Source: Episyrphus balteatus (lineage: Eukaryota > Arthropoda > Insecta > Diptera > Syrphidae). Taken from it: a stretch of DNA of 64,000 nucleotides. Position 1 is the stretch's first letter; every line of letters begins with the position of its first letter. Below are positions 11,319 through 21,931 of this stretch, piece by piece. The stretch spans positions 155,345,718-155,409,717 of the forward strand of contig NC_079134.1 in assembly GCF_945859705.1 (NCBI RefSeq). The letters are read 5' to 3'. Below the pieces are notes generated by a model, which was not told the DNA's origin, searched no databases, and saw nothing but the letters and a program-made list of their open reading frames with translations. Both the position numbers and the translations under genes were made by a program.

Positions 11319-11740
11319 GTTTTCACCTATCACATAATTTTAAATGCAGTTTTATTGGTTTTTAATTCTTTTCAAATATTGCATTAAAAAATTTGTGAAT
11401 AAATCAAAAATTTCAATTTTTTGAAAATTTTTTTGGAAATTTTTGCCGTTTTTATAATAAAAAAATATTATTAAATACTTTACCCTTTCTTGTTTGCAAT
11501 TTTTTTGATGTAATTTTTTAGGTGAATAATTTTTAAACAAAATTCAATAAAAATATTGTAAACATATCTTTTGTAGTTCGAGAAAAATAAATTTAAACGT
11601 ATAAAAACGGCAAAAATTTCAAAAAAAATAAAAAAAAATTAAAATTTTTGATTTATACACAAATTTTTGAATGCAATATTTGAAAAGAATTAAAAACCAA
11701 TAAAACTGCATTTAAAATTATGTGATAGGTGAAAGCAAAA
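11315..11740. repeat. Long inverted repeat (foldback), about 130-bp arms
   Basis: The left arm starts TTTTCACCTATCACATAATT and the right arm ends with its complement, GTGATAGGTGAAA at 11722-11734. Similarity continues through the ACTGCATTTAAAATTATG and GCAATATTTGAAAAGAATTA stretches and weakly to the centre. The frames overlapping both arms are mirror images of each other's sequence and not genes. Likely a non-autonomous DNA element; its ends and target duplication are unclear. Confidence 0.8.
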
Positions 11741-11880
11741 ACTACGAAAACAGCTAATAATTTCAAAAACCGAAATAAAATATAAAAAAATTTTTTAACG
11801 GGAAATTTTGAATGTAATCTTTTAAAGGAACTATTTTCCAACCAGAATCAATAAACATTTTAAAAATAGATGATTTAACT

Positions 11881-12080
11881 CGAGAGAAAAAAAATTTTAT
11901 GTATGAGTTAAAAATTTCCCATACAAATTTGTATGGGGAAAGTATGACCTTAGAGGCACGGGTTAATGACCCCCAAAAAAAATTTTTTTGCTAAATTCCC
12001 CGTATATAGGGCTTAAACTTTCGATCTGGGGGGTGTCACCCCCGAAAACGTCACTTTGGGAAATAACGGACACCCTACTG
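11881..12080. other. Palindrome cluster and possible element end
   Basis: Contains a perfect 20-bp palindrome, CCCATACAAATTTGTATGGG (11918-11937), and a short hairpin GGGGGTGTCACCCCC near 12029. It ends near 12079 with CACCCTACTG, whose complement CAGTAGGGTG resembles the ends of many insect DNA elements. A weak partner, ACTGTGACCATA, lies near 11047, so 11047-12080 could be one composite element including the tandem array and the foldback. That reading is an inference. Confidence 0.4.
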
Positions 12081-14943
12081 TTTAGTCATTATGCCAGTCC
12101 CTATTTTTTGTCGGTTTTTTAAGATGAAAATTCACATTAAAATGATATGAAGTTCGCCTTAAAATTAACAGAATTCAAGTGGATTCCACTTATTTTAAGC
12201 GGGAATCATATTTGGATTTAATATGGACATCAACTTCTTTTAAAGTGCCTTTTTTTCTCCGTGTACCTTCTAATGTTACTATTACTTACAACTCGTATAA
12301 ATCTAATATTTATATAACCTCCCTTTCACTCGAAATATCCACCTTTCTTTGATCTAATGTAAAGGTTCCCAGAACCATAAATCTAGTACAATTTTTTCCT
12401 CATATTCACATAGCCTAAATGAAAGTAATCTTCCCAGATCATAACTACCCGTCTTTTTTTTAATGATATTTTTTTTCAAAATGTAGATGATGACATTTAA
12501 CCCTAAAAAAAAAAAAATTAACTTTATTCATGTTGGCATTTTTTGACGCAATTCGCAGAATTTGAACCTCCCAAGAAGTCACAAAATCACTTATTCAATT
12601 AACAACCATCCCAAGCAGTATTTGTCTTTTTGGCGAGCTCACAAAGTTTATGTTCGGAAATTTAATTTTTATTATGTTGCTACTGAATTCCACCTTTATG
12701 CCAAAAAAAAAAAGAGTTAAAAACTGCAATCGCGCCATCTGCATACGAATGCGCTTTTGAGGATTGTCAATTCACAATGAACAAACAAAAATCAGAGGAA
12801 ATGTCATTGATAAATCAGCCGATAAATCGATTCGAAATAACAAAATTAAACAAAAAATCAGAGACCGCTCACCCAACCTTAATTAAATTGAAAATCATAT
12901 CACGTTTACTCTTTTTTTTTTATGTGTGTGTATATATAGAAGTTGTGTTAAAAATAGAGAGAGAGAGAAGGCACGGCTTTTCATATAAAATACAAAATTC
13001 ACAATCTAGCAATTCACAAATTGTACAATTTATGACAACCAGAGAAATAAAAAACAGAGTTGAACTTCATCGAAAATAATTAAAAGTACAATTGAAAGCA
13101 ATTTAAAAAGCCGACAGATCATGCACTCACATCGCTGCCGCCTTGCGTCGATCTCCAATCTACGCTACCCCACGCGCCATCTATTTTAAACTGACATCCA
13201 GGAGGCGCCACTTATATTCCTCTCCTTCGACAATTTCGGATTGAATTCAATTCACATTCACATGCAAATGTGTAAATTACACGCGATATAAATTTATATA
13301 CACACTCACTGACCTTCTGTAGGTTTCCACTAGAGTCGATTTACACGAGAAGGTTTGTGTTGTCTACCATTTCCAAGTGGATGCGTTTAAATTAATTTAA
13401 ATTGACAGCTGATTGTTATTGTGAATATATACAAGCGGCTGATCTTGGTACCACATAAAAGAGTCCACCCCCATAATCTACTTTCTTAATTTTTTCTTAT
13501 ACATATATGTAAAAGATCACGACTTGACTTTGTGTAACTAAACTCGATGAAAACGATGGAAAGGAGAGAGAAATGTCAAGACCCTGTGCAACGTCGTTGA
13601 ATGTTAAAGATTGACATATCGATTTCATTACTACGCAAGGGCAACCCGCATGTTAAAGTGTAGTGTATCTATCTGCTATATGCAGCTTAAGAAAAAGGTT
13701 TGAACTGACATCGAAACGGATTTAAAAATTGTGGGTGTCATATAGTTACATTCAAAGATATACAAACGGATATAGAGTTAACAAGAGAAAGAGACAGAGA
13801 TCCTAGGGTGACACTGCTATTTACAGCAGCGCCACCTATAAATGCGCATCTAGTCTATCTGGGGCTGGTGGAAGGAACATTTGAACAATGATGATCATTT
13901 GCTGTGCTGTGCTACCATTGCACCTACCGAAGACGATATGAACGACTTTGATGACGGGGACGGTGTAGGTAGTCTGATTTAAGAAATTTAATCCCACAAT
14001 GCAGGTCGTCGTGTTTCTATATCGCTCTCTGATGAAGCTCAATAGAGGATACAACGTTTTTTTTATCGAATTTATATGATCGTGTGTTCTAAAGCCGACA
14101 AAAGTCACACACAAACAATTTGTGTGGAGGCGAAAGAAGAGGTGCGCTATTGCTTAATGTCACCCACCATTTGTATACGAATATATATGGGGTTATCTAC
14201 ATTACCTGGGGGGGCTTTTGAAATGACGCGACAATGGGGATTGGAGATCGTGAATAAGCGGAGGTCTTCAATTTCAATTCAAATCAGGGAAAAATAAGCT
14301 TTGAAAAGATTTTCAAGGCGAGAATTAGGGATTAAATGACTAATGTGATTTATAAAAAAAAAAATTAACGGGAGAGATTAAGGTTACCCTTTAAAAGCTA
14401 GGTAAAAATACATTTTGGGACGGTTTTGGTTTAAAGGCCATTTGAATACCTTTTTAACAATTGCGAGTACTTCGATCAAGTATGATTAAAAAGACATAGA
14501 AACACGTTTATGAATAAGTCTGGATAGTATCCATGCTAAATATTCATATACCGTAGAATTTAAGCAGCATTCGTCAGATAAACAAGACTTATGAAGCAAT
14601 TGTGGTATACCACAAGGCTGTGTTCTATCTCCTCTTCTTTTCCCTTTAGTTATGATCAAATCACTGACATTTTGACTGTATGCCATGGACTTAAAGCGAT
14701 TTCGTTTACTTCCAATTGAGAAATATATTCCTTGAAAACCTTACACGTAAAATTTTTTAGAAGGCTTTAAGAGGGTAGGGTCAAATGACAAAATTTTAAT
14801 ATTTGTAAGACAATGGCTGCTTTTTGAAATAACAATTGGTTTAACACTTCGTTCTTTCTGATTCTCATCCAGTAGTGTTGCCTACGTAAAAAGTAATAGA
14901 ATAATCAATCCAGCGCTGTCACTTTTATATTTGAAATGATAAA
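12081..14943. other. Non-coding DNA with one MITE-like end
   Basis: Near 12260-12277 a CTTTTTTTCTCCGTGTACC motif resembles the right ends of the TA-flanked elements at 21513-21931 and 27997-28326. From about 13090 to 14300 the sequence is less AT-rich and shows no internal repeats; open frames on both strands overlap there and neither is convincing. No gene is called. Confidence 0.4.
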
Positions 14944-15397
14944 TGGGCACGTTCAGGAAATATTAGGGACTAGATATTTAGGCAACGTCATTTTCTCAAC
15001 GGAAATTTCAGTAAATTGACTAAATTAGTTTGGATGTGATGCTATTGTCAAATTTCGAAATTTATTTAAGAATTTTACGGTCGCATGGGTAAGACACCAA
15101 ATTTCACTTAACTGTAATGAATAAATAAAATTAATTATAACCCATAATGCACTTTTTAGTTGTTTTTCACACAAATAAATTTAATTTTGCTAAATTAATT
15201 CTTTAATTATAAACAATCTGCTGTCATGTTGACAAAAAAAACTTTCCTAAATTTTTAGGGAAAATTTTCTTGCCTAACTTTCCAGTCAGCTTTCCAATAA
15301 AATTACCTGAGTTGGAAGGATTTTTTTTTAAAGCTGACCAATCAGAGACCGAGAAATTACCTAAATATTTAGTCCCTAACGTTTCTGAACCTGCCCA
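14944..15397 (+). mobile_element. TGGGCA-ended MITE, uninterrupted copy
   Basis: A 454-bp element with inverted ends of about 38 bp: left starts TGGGCACGTTCAGGAAATAT; right, reverse-complemented, starts TGGGCAGGTTCAGAAACGTT; both continue with TTAGGGACTA. A 3-bp AAT duplication is possible if the first T is flanking, but this is not certain. A second copy lies at 39991-40991, in the same orientation and interrupted by other elements. This copy provides the empty-site reference for that insertion. It directly precedes the satellite at 15405. The overlapping open frames are not genes. Confidence 0.85.
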
Positions 15398-15404
15398 ATA
15401 TGAA

Positions 15405-16015
15405 AAATTAGCAAGCGATTTTGCCAAATATCAGACAAAACAAATAAACTGGCGAAAACTGTTAAACTTGAATAAAAATTGGTCAAATCTGCAGGTGATT
15501 TTGTCAAATATTTGACGATTTGATGCAAAATTGATAAAATTATTAGACGATTTTGCCCAATATCAGACAAAACTAGGAATTCTCATTGAAAACGGGTAAA
15601 TATGATATGAAATTGTTAAAATCGGCCGACGATTTTGCCAAATTATGGAACGAAACTAGTTTATTTTAGTGGAAATTCGTAATTTTTGACCAAAACTGGT
15701 AAATATGATCAAAAATTCAAATGACCAAATATCAGCCAAAACTAAGAAATTTCATTGAAAAAAAAAAAATAAATTTGATGCAAAACTGTTGATAAGCCAT
15801 TTGAAAACTATTGCGCAAAACTTAGTACCTATATTTCAGTAAAAATTTGCAATTTTTGACCAAAACTGGTAAAAATGATCGATAATTCCAAATATCACCC
15901 AAAACATACAAATTTCATTGAAAATGGGTAAATTTGATGCGAAACTATTAAAATCGGCTGGCGATTTTGCCAATTTTAGGAAGGAACTAGTAAATTTTAG
16001 TTAAAATCCTCGTCA
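15405..16015. repeat. GCGATTTTGCC satellite, block 1
   Basis: Degenerate tandem repeat with monomers of roughly 80-90 bp. Each has a GGCGATTTTGCCAAATAT-like segment, a CARACAAAACTAG segment and an AATTTCATTGAAAA or GGTAAATTTGAT segment. The same monomer continues at 17465 after about 1.4 kb of unrelated sequence. Short frames in it are by-products of the repeat. Confidence 0.85.
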
Positions 16016-17464
16016 GTAGTAGAATTCTTCGTTTCAAATTCTTTAATAATTAAAATTACACCCAATGTTACACGGTTAAGCTTTGTAAAACAAAAAATCG
16101 GGTTGAAAAAAAAAACAATGAAATTAATATTAAAAATTTTAATTTAACCGGCTTAGTTTTCTAAAAGTACAACAAACCTTAACCTTTTTCCAAGGACTCT
16201 GATTGCAGACAGTTGATGTGGGTCAACGTTTTTTTTATCTCATCCTATTTTCTCATCTTCCACAAAGTTAAGATTGAGTCTTGAAGAAATTCGCAAAACT
16301 TAATTCCACATTCGCTTCGTAGTAAAACAAACAAGAAAAGGATTTAATTTTCACCTTTGCACGCACCACAACGGCACGTCACGGCACGAAACACACCATG
16401 AGTCTTTACGTGGGCTTCTTCAACTCCATCTTCATTCAACTTCAAACAAAAAAAAAAAAACAACAGCACACGATATAGAGGTACCTTCCTACCGCCTTCT
16501 GTCATTCAAAACCGGCAAAGAGGAGGTGTTCAGAAAAAAAGAAGCCTTTAAGATCTTCTGCGTAAGTAAGTACCGGTAAAAGAGATATGGCGTACATAAA
16601 TTGAAGTAAATACTTAACCTTCAAATGTCAACGACTGTCTGAAGTAGTTCAATTACTTTTACGCTTAAGCGCACGACACTCGAATCTACACGTGGCGCAA
16701 TCAGGGCATTTATACATTTCAAAGATAAAATTAAAGATAAATTTACCTATTCAATGACCTAGGTTTAGACTTTTTTGAATCATCTTCATCTCTTCTTCAA
16801 AGTAAAATTGCCTTTGTCTCTTTTAACACATTTAATTTGTATATGGAATAAGAAATAGGTACGAGATATTAAATTGTCAAAGTCTTACCTACGTTTTTTG
16901 CTTACTTTTGCCGTTGTAACTTTGTATACGATAAAAGTTGTTGTGGTTAGACAGGTTTGAAAAAAAACTGATGAAGCTCTAAAAATAATAACAAAAATAA
17001 AAAAAAAAAACACACACAGAAAAAGAAGAACACAAAAATGTGCCAAACCGGGCTGTAAAATGATAACCAAAATATATGTACATACATTTGCCAGTCGTTA
17101 ACTCCATTTGGTAAAAAAAAAAACTTTAAAAAATGCAAACCAAGCGGAAACTTGAAATGCCCTCCATAAACCTAAATAATATAAAATGACAAAACTCAAC
17201 AAAGCGGTGAATTGAAATTGACAGTTCGCATATGACATTGATGCGAATGCGGATGGTAAACTACTTTAGCTATAAGCAGAAGCGACAAAAAATGTGGAAA
17301 TATCAACAAAATATGACATAAAATTCCAAAAATTTTTTTAGAAAGCCCCAATAAAGAGAAGATACAAACATTCCATATTAATGGTGGATGGTTACTTCTT
17401 ATATTATACCTTACATTCCAAACAATAGTCTGGGAGGGTGTGTTTTTCATTTGGCAGTTTCAAG
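16016..17464. other. Unrelated sequence between satellite blocks
   Basis: No satellite monomers are seen here. The sequence is AT-rich with some GC-richer patches (16370-16400, 16495-16580), and two overlapping minus-strand open frames run through T-rich sequence near 16885-17138. It could be a large insertion into the satellite or the spacer between two independent arrays. No terminal repeats were found. Confidence 0.45.
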
Positions 17465-18742
17465 AATTTAGATGAAACTAATAGAAACTCAATAGAAACT
17501 AGCAAACCTGCTGCAAAATTGTTTAAATCTTGAGATGATTTTGCCAACGAATCTAATAAATTTCAGTGAAAAATTGTAATTTTTGAGCAAAACTGTTAAA
17601 TCCGATTCAACGATTTTGACAATTTGAAACGAAACTAGTAAATTTCAATTAGTATTTATAATTTTTGATCAAAACTGCTAAATCCGATCAAAAATTCATA
17701 TAATCAGCAGGCGATTTTGGCAAATATTAGCCAAAGGAAAGTAATTTAATTGAAAAAATTGTAAATTTGATGATAAACTGTTTAAATCGGTAGGCGATTT
17801 TGTAAATTATAGCACGAAACTAGTAAATTCCAGTTAAAATTGTAATTTTTGACCATAGATTTGTATAATCGGCAGGCGATTTTGCCAAATATCAGCTAAA
17901 ATTGAGAAATTTCATTGAAAAGGGGTAATTTCGAAGTGAAATTGTTAAAATTGGCAGGTGATTTTGCATATTACTGCACGAAACTAGTATATTTCAGTCA
18001 AAAATTGTAATTTTTGACCAAAAATGGTAAATTTGATAAAAAATTAGTAAAATCGGCAGGTGATTTAGCCAAATATCATTCAAAACTGAGAAATTTCATT
18101 AAATTTGATGCGAAAGTTTTAAAATCAGAAGGCGATTTTGTCTGCTGTCAAAGGAAACTAGTAAATTTCAGTGCAAACTCGTAAACTTCAGCAAAAATGG
18201 TAATTCTGATAAAATTGTAAAATTGGCCAGCGATTTTGCCTAATATCAGACAAAAGTATTAAATCTCATTTAAAATTGTTAAATTTGATGCGAAACTATT
18301 GAAATTAACAGGCGATTTTACACAAGAATCGGACAGAAATAGTAAATTTTAGTGAAAAATTGGAAATTTCAACCAAATCTGGTAAATTTGATAAAAAATT
18401 AGTAAAATCGGCAGGCGATTTAGACAAATATCATTCAAAACTGAGAAATTTCATTAAATTTGATGCGAAAATTTTAAAATCGGTAGGCGATTTTGTCTGC
18501 TATCAAAGGAAACTAGTAAATTTCAGTGGAAAATCGTAAACTTCAGCAAAAATGGTAATTCTGATAAAATCGTAAAATCGGCCAGCGATTTTGCCTAATA
18601 TCAGACAAAAGTATTAAATATCATTTAAAATTGTTAAATTTGATCCGAAACTATTGAAATGAACAGGCGATTTTGCACAAGAATCGGATAGAAATAGTAA
18701 ATTTTAGTGAAAACTTTAAAATTTCAACTAAATCTGGTAAAT
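17465..18742. repeat. GCGATTTTGCC satellite, block 2
   Basis: Continuation of the block-1 monomer, with recurrent GGCGATTTTG motifs near 17538, 17703, 17791, 17874, 17956, 18057, 18131, 18228 and 18311, most about 75-100 bp apart. The right-hand part is organised as a higher-order repeat. It is cut at 18742-18748 by a composite insertion and resumes at 20186. Confidence 0.88.
18044..18742. repeat. 355-bp higher-order repeat, two copies
   Basis: The sequence from 18044 to 18398 is repeated from 18399 onward with few differences. Each copy starts TTAGTAAAATCGGCAGG and ends GGTAAATTTGAT. One period contains about four diverged monomers (spacings roughly 74, 97, 83 and 101 bp). Monomers within a unit differ much more than the two units do, the signature of recent unequal exchange or block amplification. 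The second unit is interrupted at its end by the insertion at 18748. Confidence 0.88.
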
Positions 18743-18745
18743 TTG

Positions 18746-19089
18746 ATCACAACAAAAACATTACTGTTAAAAAAAGAGCCAAGTTCTCCTATGTTGAAAT
18801 TATGCTGGCACAAAAAGTACTGAGATGTAAAAGTGTACCAAGTTCTAAAGTTTGGGTTCAAATTCGTATCAATAAAATTTTGATTGTTCTCTTGACAATT
18901 TTTCTTAATTATCGATTTTTAAAGTTATTTCAAAAATTGCCAAGTAAACAATCAAAATTTTATTGATACGAATTTGAACCCAAACTTTAGAACTTGGTAC
19001 ACTTTTACATCTCAGTACTTTTTGTGCCAGCATAATTTCAACATAGGAGAACTTGGCTCTTTTTTTAACAGTAATGTTTTTGTTGTGAT
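18746..19089. repeat. Near-perfect hairpin, about 160-bp arms
   Basis: The left arm begins ATCACAACAAAAACATTACT and the right arm ends with its exact complement. The outer roughly 150 bp of each arm match almost perfectly, with a few differences near the loop, which is about 20-25 bp around 18908-18930. The frame at 18673-18966 is an artefact of this structure. Its left edge coincides with the left edge of the satellite insertion, so it is probably the left part of that element. Confidence 0.92.
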
Positions 19090-19109
19090 TTCACTACTTT
19101 TTGCAAGGT

Positions 19110-19870
19110 ATGGCTGTAGAATATAAAATCTCTATATTTGATGAAAATTCAGTTAAAATGGGTGGTTGCCACGCCCCCTGCCTGAAATTCTCAAATTTAA
19201 AATTGTTTCCTTTGTATAAACTACCAGCTCTACCGTTCTACCAAATTTCAAGATTCTACGATAATCAGAAGTGCTCTATAATATTTTATGAAAATTCAGC
19301 GGAAATGGGCGGTTGCCACGCCCCCTGGCTGAAATTCTCAAGTTTTAAATTTTTTCCTTTGTATGAACTACCAGCTCTACTATTCTACTAAATTTCAAGA
19401 TTCTACGACAATCAGAAGTGCTCTATAATAATTTATGAAAATTCAGCGGAAATGGGCGGTTGCCACGCCCCCTGGCTGAAATTCTCAAGTTTTAATTTTT
19501 TTCCTTTGTATAACCTACCAGTTCTACCATTCTACCAAATTTCAAGATTCTACGACAATCAGAAGTGCTCTATAATAATTTATGAAAATTCAACGGAAAT
19601 GGGCGGTTGCCACGCCCCCTGGCTGAAATTCTCAAGTTTTAATTTTTTTCCTTTGTATTAACTACCAGCTCTACTATTCTACCAAATTTCAAGATTCTAC
19701 AATAATCAGAAGTGCTCTATAATATATGATGAAAATTCAGCGGAAATGGGCGGATGCCACGCCCCCTGAATTGAAAATCTCAAATTTTCGATTTTTTCCT
19801 TTGTATACACCACAAGTCCTATCACCGTGTAAAATTTCAAGTTTCTACGATATCGGGAAGTTCTCCATAA
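19110..19870 (+). repeat. 147-bp tandem repeat, five units
   Basis: The motif ATGGGCGGTTGCCACGCCCC recurs at 19158 (one variant base), 19305, 19452, 19599 and 19745 (GGATGCC variant), giving periods of 147, 147, 147 and 146. Each unit also carries a CTGAAATTCTCAAGTTTTAA segment, a CTTTGTATNNACTACCAG segment and an AATCAGAAGTGCTCTATAAT segment. As 147 is divisible by three, one frame passes through several units and creates open frames starting MGGCHAPWLKFS. I read these as periodicity artefacts, not genes. Confidence 0.92.
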
Positions 19871-19882
19871 TTTTGATGATCT

Positions 19883-19951
19883 GTCAGTGAGTCAGTGAGT
19901 CAGTGAGTCAGTGAGTCAGTGAGTCAGTGAGTCAGTGAGTCAGTGAGTCAG
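19883..19951 (+). repeat. GTCAGTGA microsatellite
   Basis: About eight perfect head-to-tail copies of GTCAGTGA, between the last 147-bp unit and the segment CGGTTTTTGCGATTTTTGAA. Perfect copies imply recent expansion within the composite element. Confidence 0.95.
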
Positions 19952-20185
19952 TTACGGTTTTTGCGATTTTTGAAGCCCTATATCTCAGAAACTACTCATC
20001 GTAGGAGGCTGAAATTTTGTAAGGAGTTTGGTTTTTACGAGCTCAACAAATGTAGTGAGTTTGAAATTTCTAGCATCTTTGGTGTGGAAGTTAGAGGGGG
20101 GTCGAAAATGGCCTGAGTTGTTTCCTGTAAATAAGGGTGTAGTGCCAAAGTTGCTAGAGAACTTGGCTGGGCACTACCGTGCCCC

Positions 20186-20400
20186 TTGATAAAAAAATTC
20201 GTAAAATCGGCAAGCGATTTTGACAAATATCAGACAAAACTAGAAAATCTAATTGAAAACTGTTGAATTTGATGCGAAACTGTTAAAATTATCAGGCAAT
20301 TTTGACATGAATCGGACGAAATTAAACATTTCTTGTCAAAAATTTGGTTTAAAACAGGTAAAATCATTAGGCGATTTCGTATTGAAAACTGGAAAATATG
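20186..20400. repeat. GCGATTTTGCC satellite, block 3
   Basis: Resumption of the satellite after the insertion. It includes AAAATCGGCAAGCGATTTTG, a CAGACAAAACTAG segment and GATGCGAAACTGTTAAAATT. It fades into unrelated sequence near 20400. Confidence 0.85.
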
Positions 20401-21512
20401 GCTTCTGTATTTTAAATACAACCTAACCAATCAGACTATTACGCTCACGGTTAAATACCTGAAGAATTCAAAAAAAAATCTTAACTAGTTGTTGAATTTT
20501 GTGGTTGTTACTCAATAGCAACAAACGGCAATCATATGTTTTCTTCGTTTCGCCTTCGAGTTATTATTATCTCGTCTTCTATTGTGAAAGACAAAGGTTG
20601 TTATATCCAAAAACACACACACAAAAAAAGATACAAGAAATTAAAAATAAAAGCAAAAAAATTTATCTCCAGCAGGGAGCCAGATGATGATTGCTTCTGC
20701 TTTATATACATTTTTTTTTTTTGTTGTTAAAGATCTTCTATCGATGACGTCAAGGTGAGGCATTCGAAATATTGATTGGTATCTTAAATCGTCATCACTA
20801 TCATCATTATGCCCAAACGATCATGGAATTAAATGAGATTTTTTTTTTTGATTTTTTCTTGTTTATATTTCGGTGGCTCTTAAAAGTATATTTTAGGTAA
20901 AGAATATAGATAAAGAATAGAAAACACTTGAAAATGATTCATTGAATGTTTTTTTCTTAGAAATTAAATTTTGAAAAAAACAAGGATTGATGGATTCTAC
21001 CAGGGGGTGTGTGTGTGTAGATGTTATTATGATACAACTGGATTGATTTTTGAGTCCTTTTTTATTTATTAATGGATTTTGCGTTAGGTGAATAGAAAAA
21101 AAAAACAGAAAAAAAAATATGAAACAATTTCAAATTGAGGTTGAGCAATTTTAAGTGAATGAATCATTGTATCGTGTTTTATTTCTTCAGGTCTTTAAAA
21201 GTGTAACAGGATTTATTTGACGTGTTGAAATATTTGTTTCTTCATTGACAAATTGCATATAATTTTAATTTTTAAGATTCTGCTTTACTCATAAAAAGGG
21301 CTGAAAAAGTGAATCTAATGTTGTCTGAGTAACTAATATTTCGTTCATTTTTAGTCGTTTGTTCTCAATCACACGAATGATTTGTTTATTTGATATCAAA
21401 GTAGGTATGTGTATGTAGCTTACACTGACGACGCGACGACGGTTTCTCAAAACCACATTTAGGCTTCTGCTAAGGATATCTTAAACATTGTTTAATGATA
21501 AATTAACATTTA
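20401..21512. other. AT-rich non-coding DNA
   Basis: Contains a short GT run near 21007-21018 and T runs. Two overlapping short frames near 20499-20730 lack features of real proteins. Nothing else recognised. Confidence 0.45.
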
Positions 21513-21931
21513 ACAATGAGGAAAAAAAAAGCAACGTAAAATGTTATATGTTCAACGTTGATGTAATGTTGAAAAAACTTACAGGAAACATCTTTAAATT
21601 AAAATTTAAACAACGTAGGTAAATTTTTTTTATTTTTATCGGGTCTCAGCTTTTGCTGTATTTTGACACACTTATTTTCCAACAATGCACGTTGGTAAAG
21701 CATTCGCCTAGTGACCCAAGAGTTGTAATTTCGATCCCCAGTGGCTGCCAATTTTTTCTTCTTTTCATTAATTGATGAAAAAACTTTGATTTAAAGATGT
21801 ATTATAACTTTATACCGGCAAACCACTTTTAGCTAGATTTTAAAATTTTCGTTTTCAACGTAGAATTAATCCGAAATATAGTTGAATCAACGTGGTTTTC
21901 GTTGATTTTAAGTTGTTTTTTCCCTCAGTGT
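21513..21931 (+). mobile_element. TA-flanked MITE with tRNA-like core, copy 1
   Basis: The left end reads ACAATGAGGAAAAAAAAG and the right end, reverse-complemented, ACACTGAGGGAAAAAAC, with TA at or next to both ends. Internally AACGTTG and CAACGTGG motifs mark further inverted similarity. The centre holds a tRNA-like segment (21687-21749). A partner with a similar core is at 27997-28326. TA-flanked CACTGAG-type ends suggest a Tc1/mariner-like MITE; the core instead recalls a tRNA-derived SINE, so this may be a SINE inside or fused to a MITE. Confidence 0.6.
21687..21749 (+). other. tRNA-like segment (SINE-type Pol III promoter)
   Basis: The sequence GCACGTTGGTAAAGCATTCG resembles a tRNA 5' half with a degenerate A box, and TTTCGATCCCCAGTGGCTGC resembles a B box and acceptor end. 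Spacing between the two is tRNA-like. The B box lacks the leading GG, and no clean cloverleaf can be drawn by eye, so it is not a working tRNA gene. The related copy at about 28074-28154 has the same order: GGTAAAGCACTCG, then TTTTCGATCTTCAGTGGCTC. Confidence 0.6.

Larger units (their letters stand above)
18748..20185 (+). mobile_element. Composite insertion into the satellite, TTGAT duplication
   Basis: The 355-bp repeat reads GGTAAATTTGATAAAAAATT at this point. Here it is interrupted after TTGAT (18743-18747) and resumes with TTGATAAAAAAATTCG at 20186, so about 1.44 kb was inserted with a 5-bp duplication. The insert contains, in order, a long hairpin, five 147-bp tandem units, a GTCAGTGA microsatellite, about 200 bp of unique sequence, and a GGGCAC-TACC-GTGCCC hairpin at the extreme right end. 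A 3' hairpin and internal microsatellite recall Helitron or Helentron elements, but those do not normally make a 5-bp duplication and the end is not CTRR. The class is open. Confidence 0.75.

Noticed and set aside
18673..18966. 97-codon frame
   Set aside because: It starts in satellite sequence and runs through one arm and the loop of a hairpin, so it is an artefact of the repeat.
19101..19661. Plus-strand frames starting MGGCHAPWLKFS as a repeat-containing gene
   Set aside because: The frame is open because the DNA period (147 bp) is divisible by three; stops occur within units and the sequence lies in a mobile element.
21687..21749. Functional tRNA gene
   Set aside because: The B box is degenerate, no clean cloverleaf can be drawn, and a similarly diverged copy exists in another repeat.
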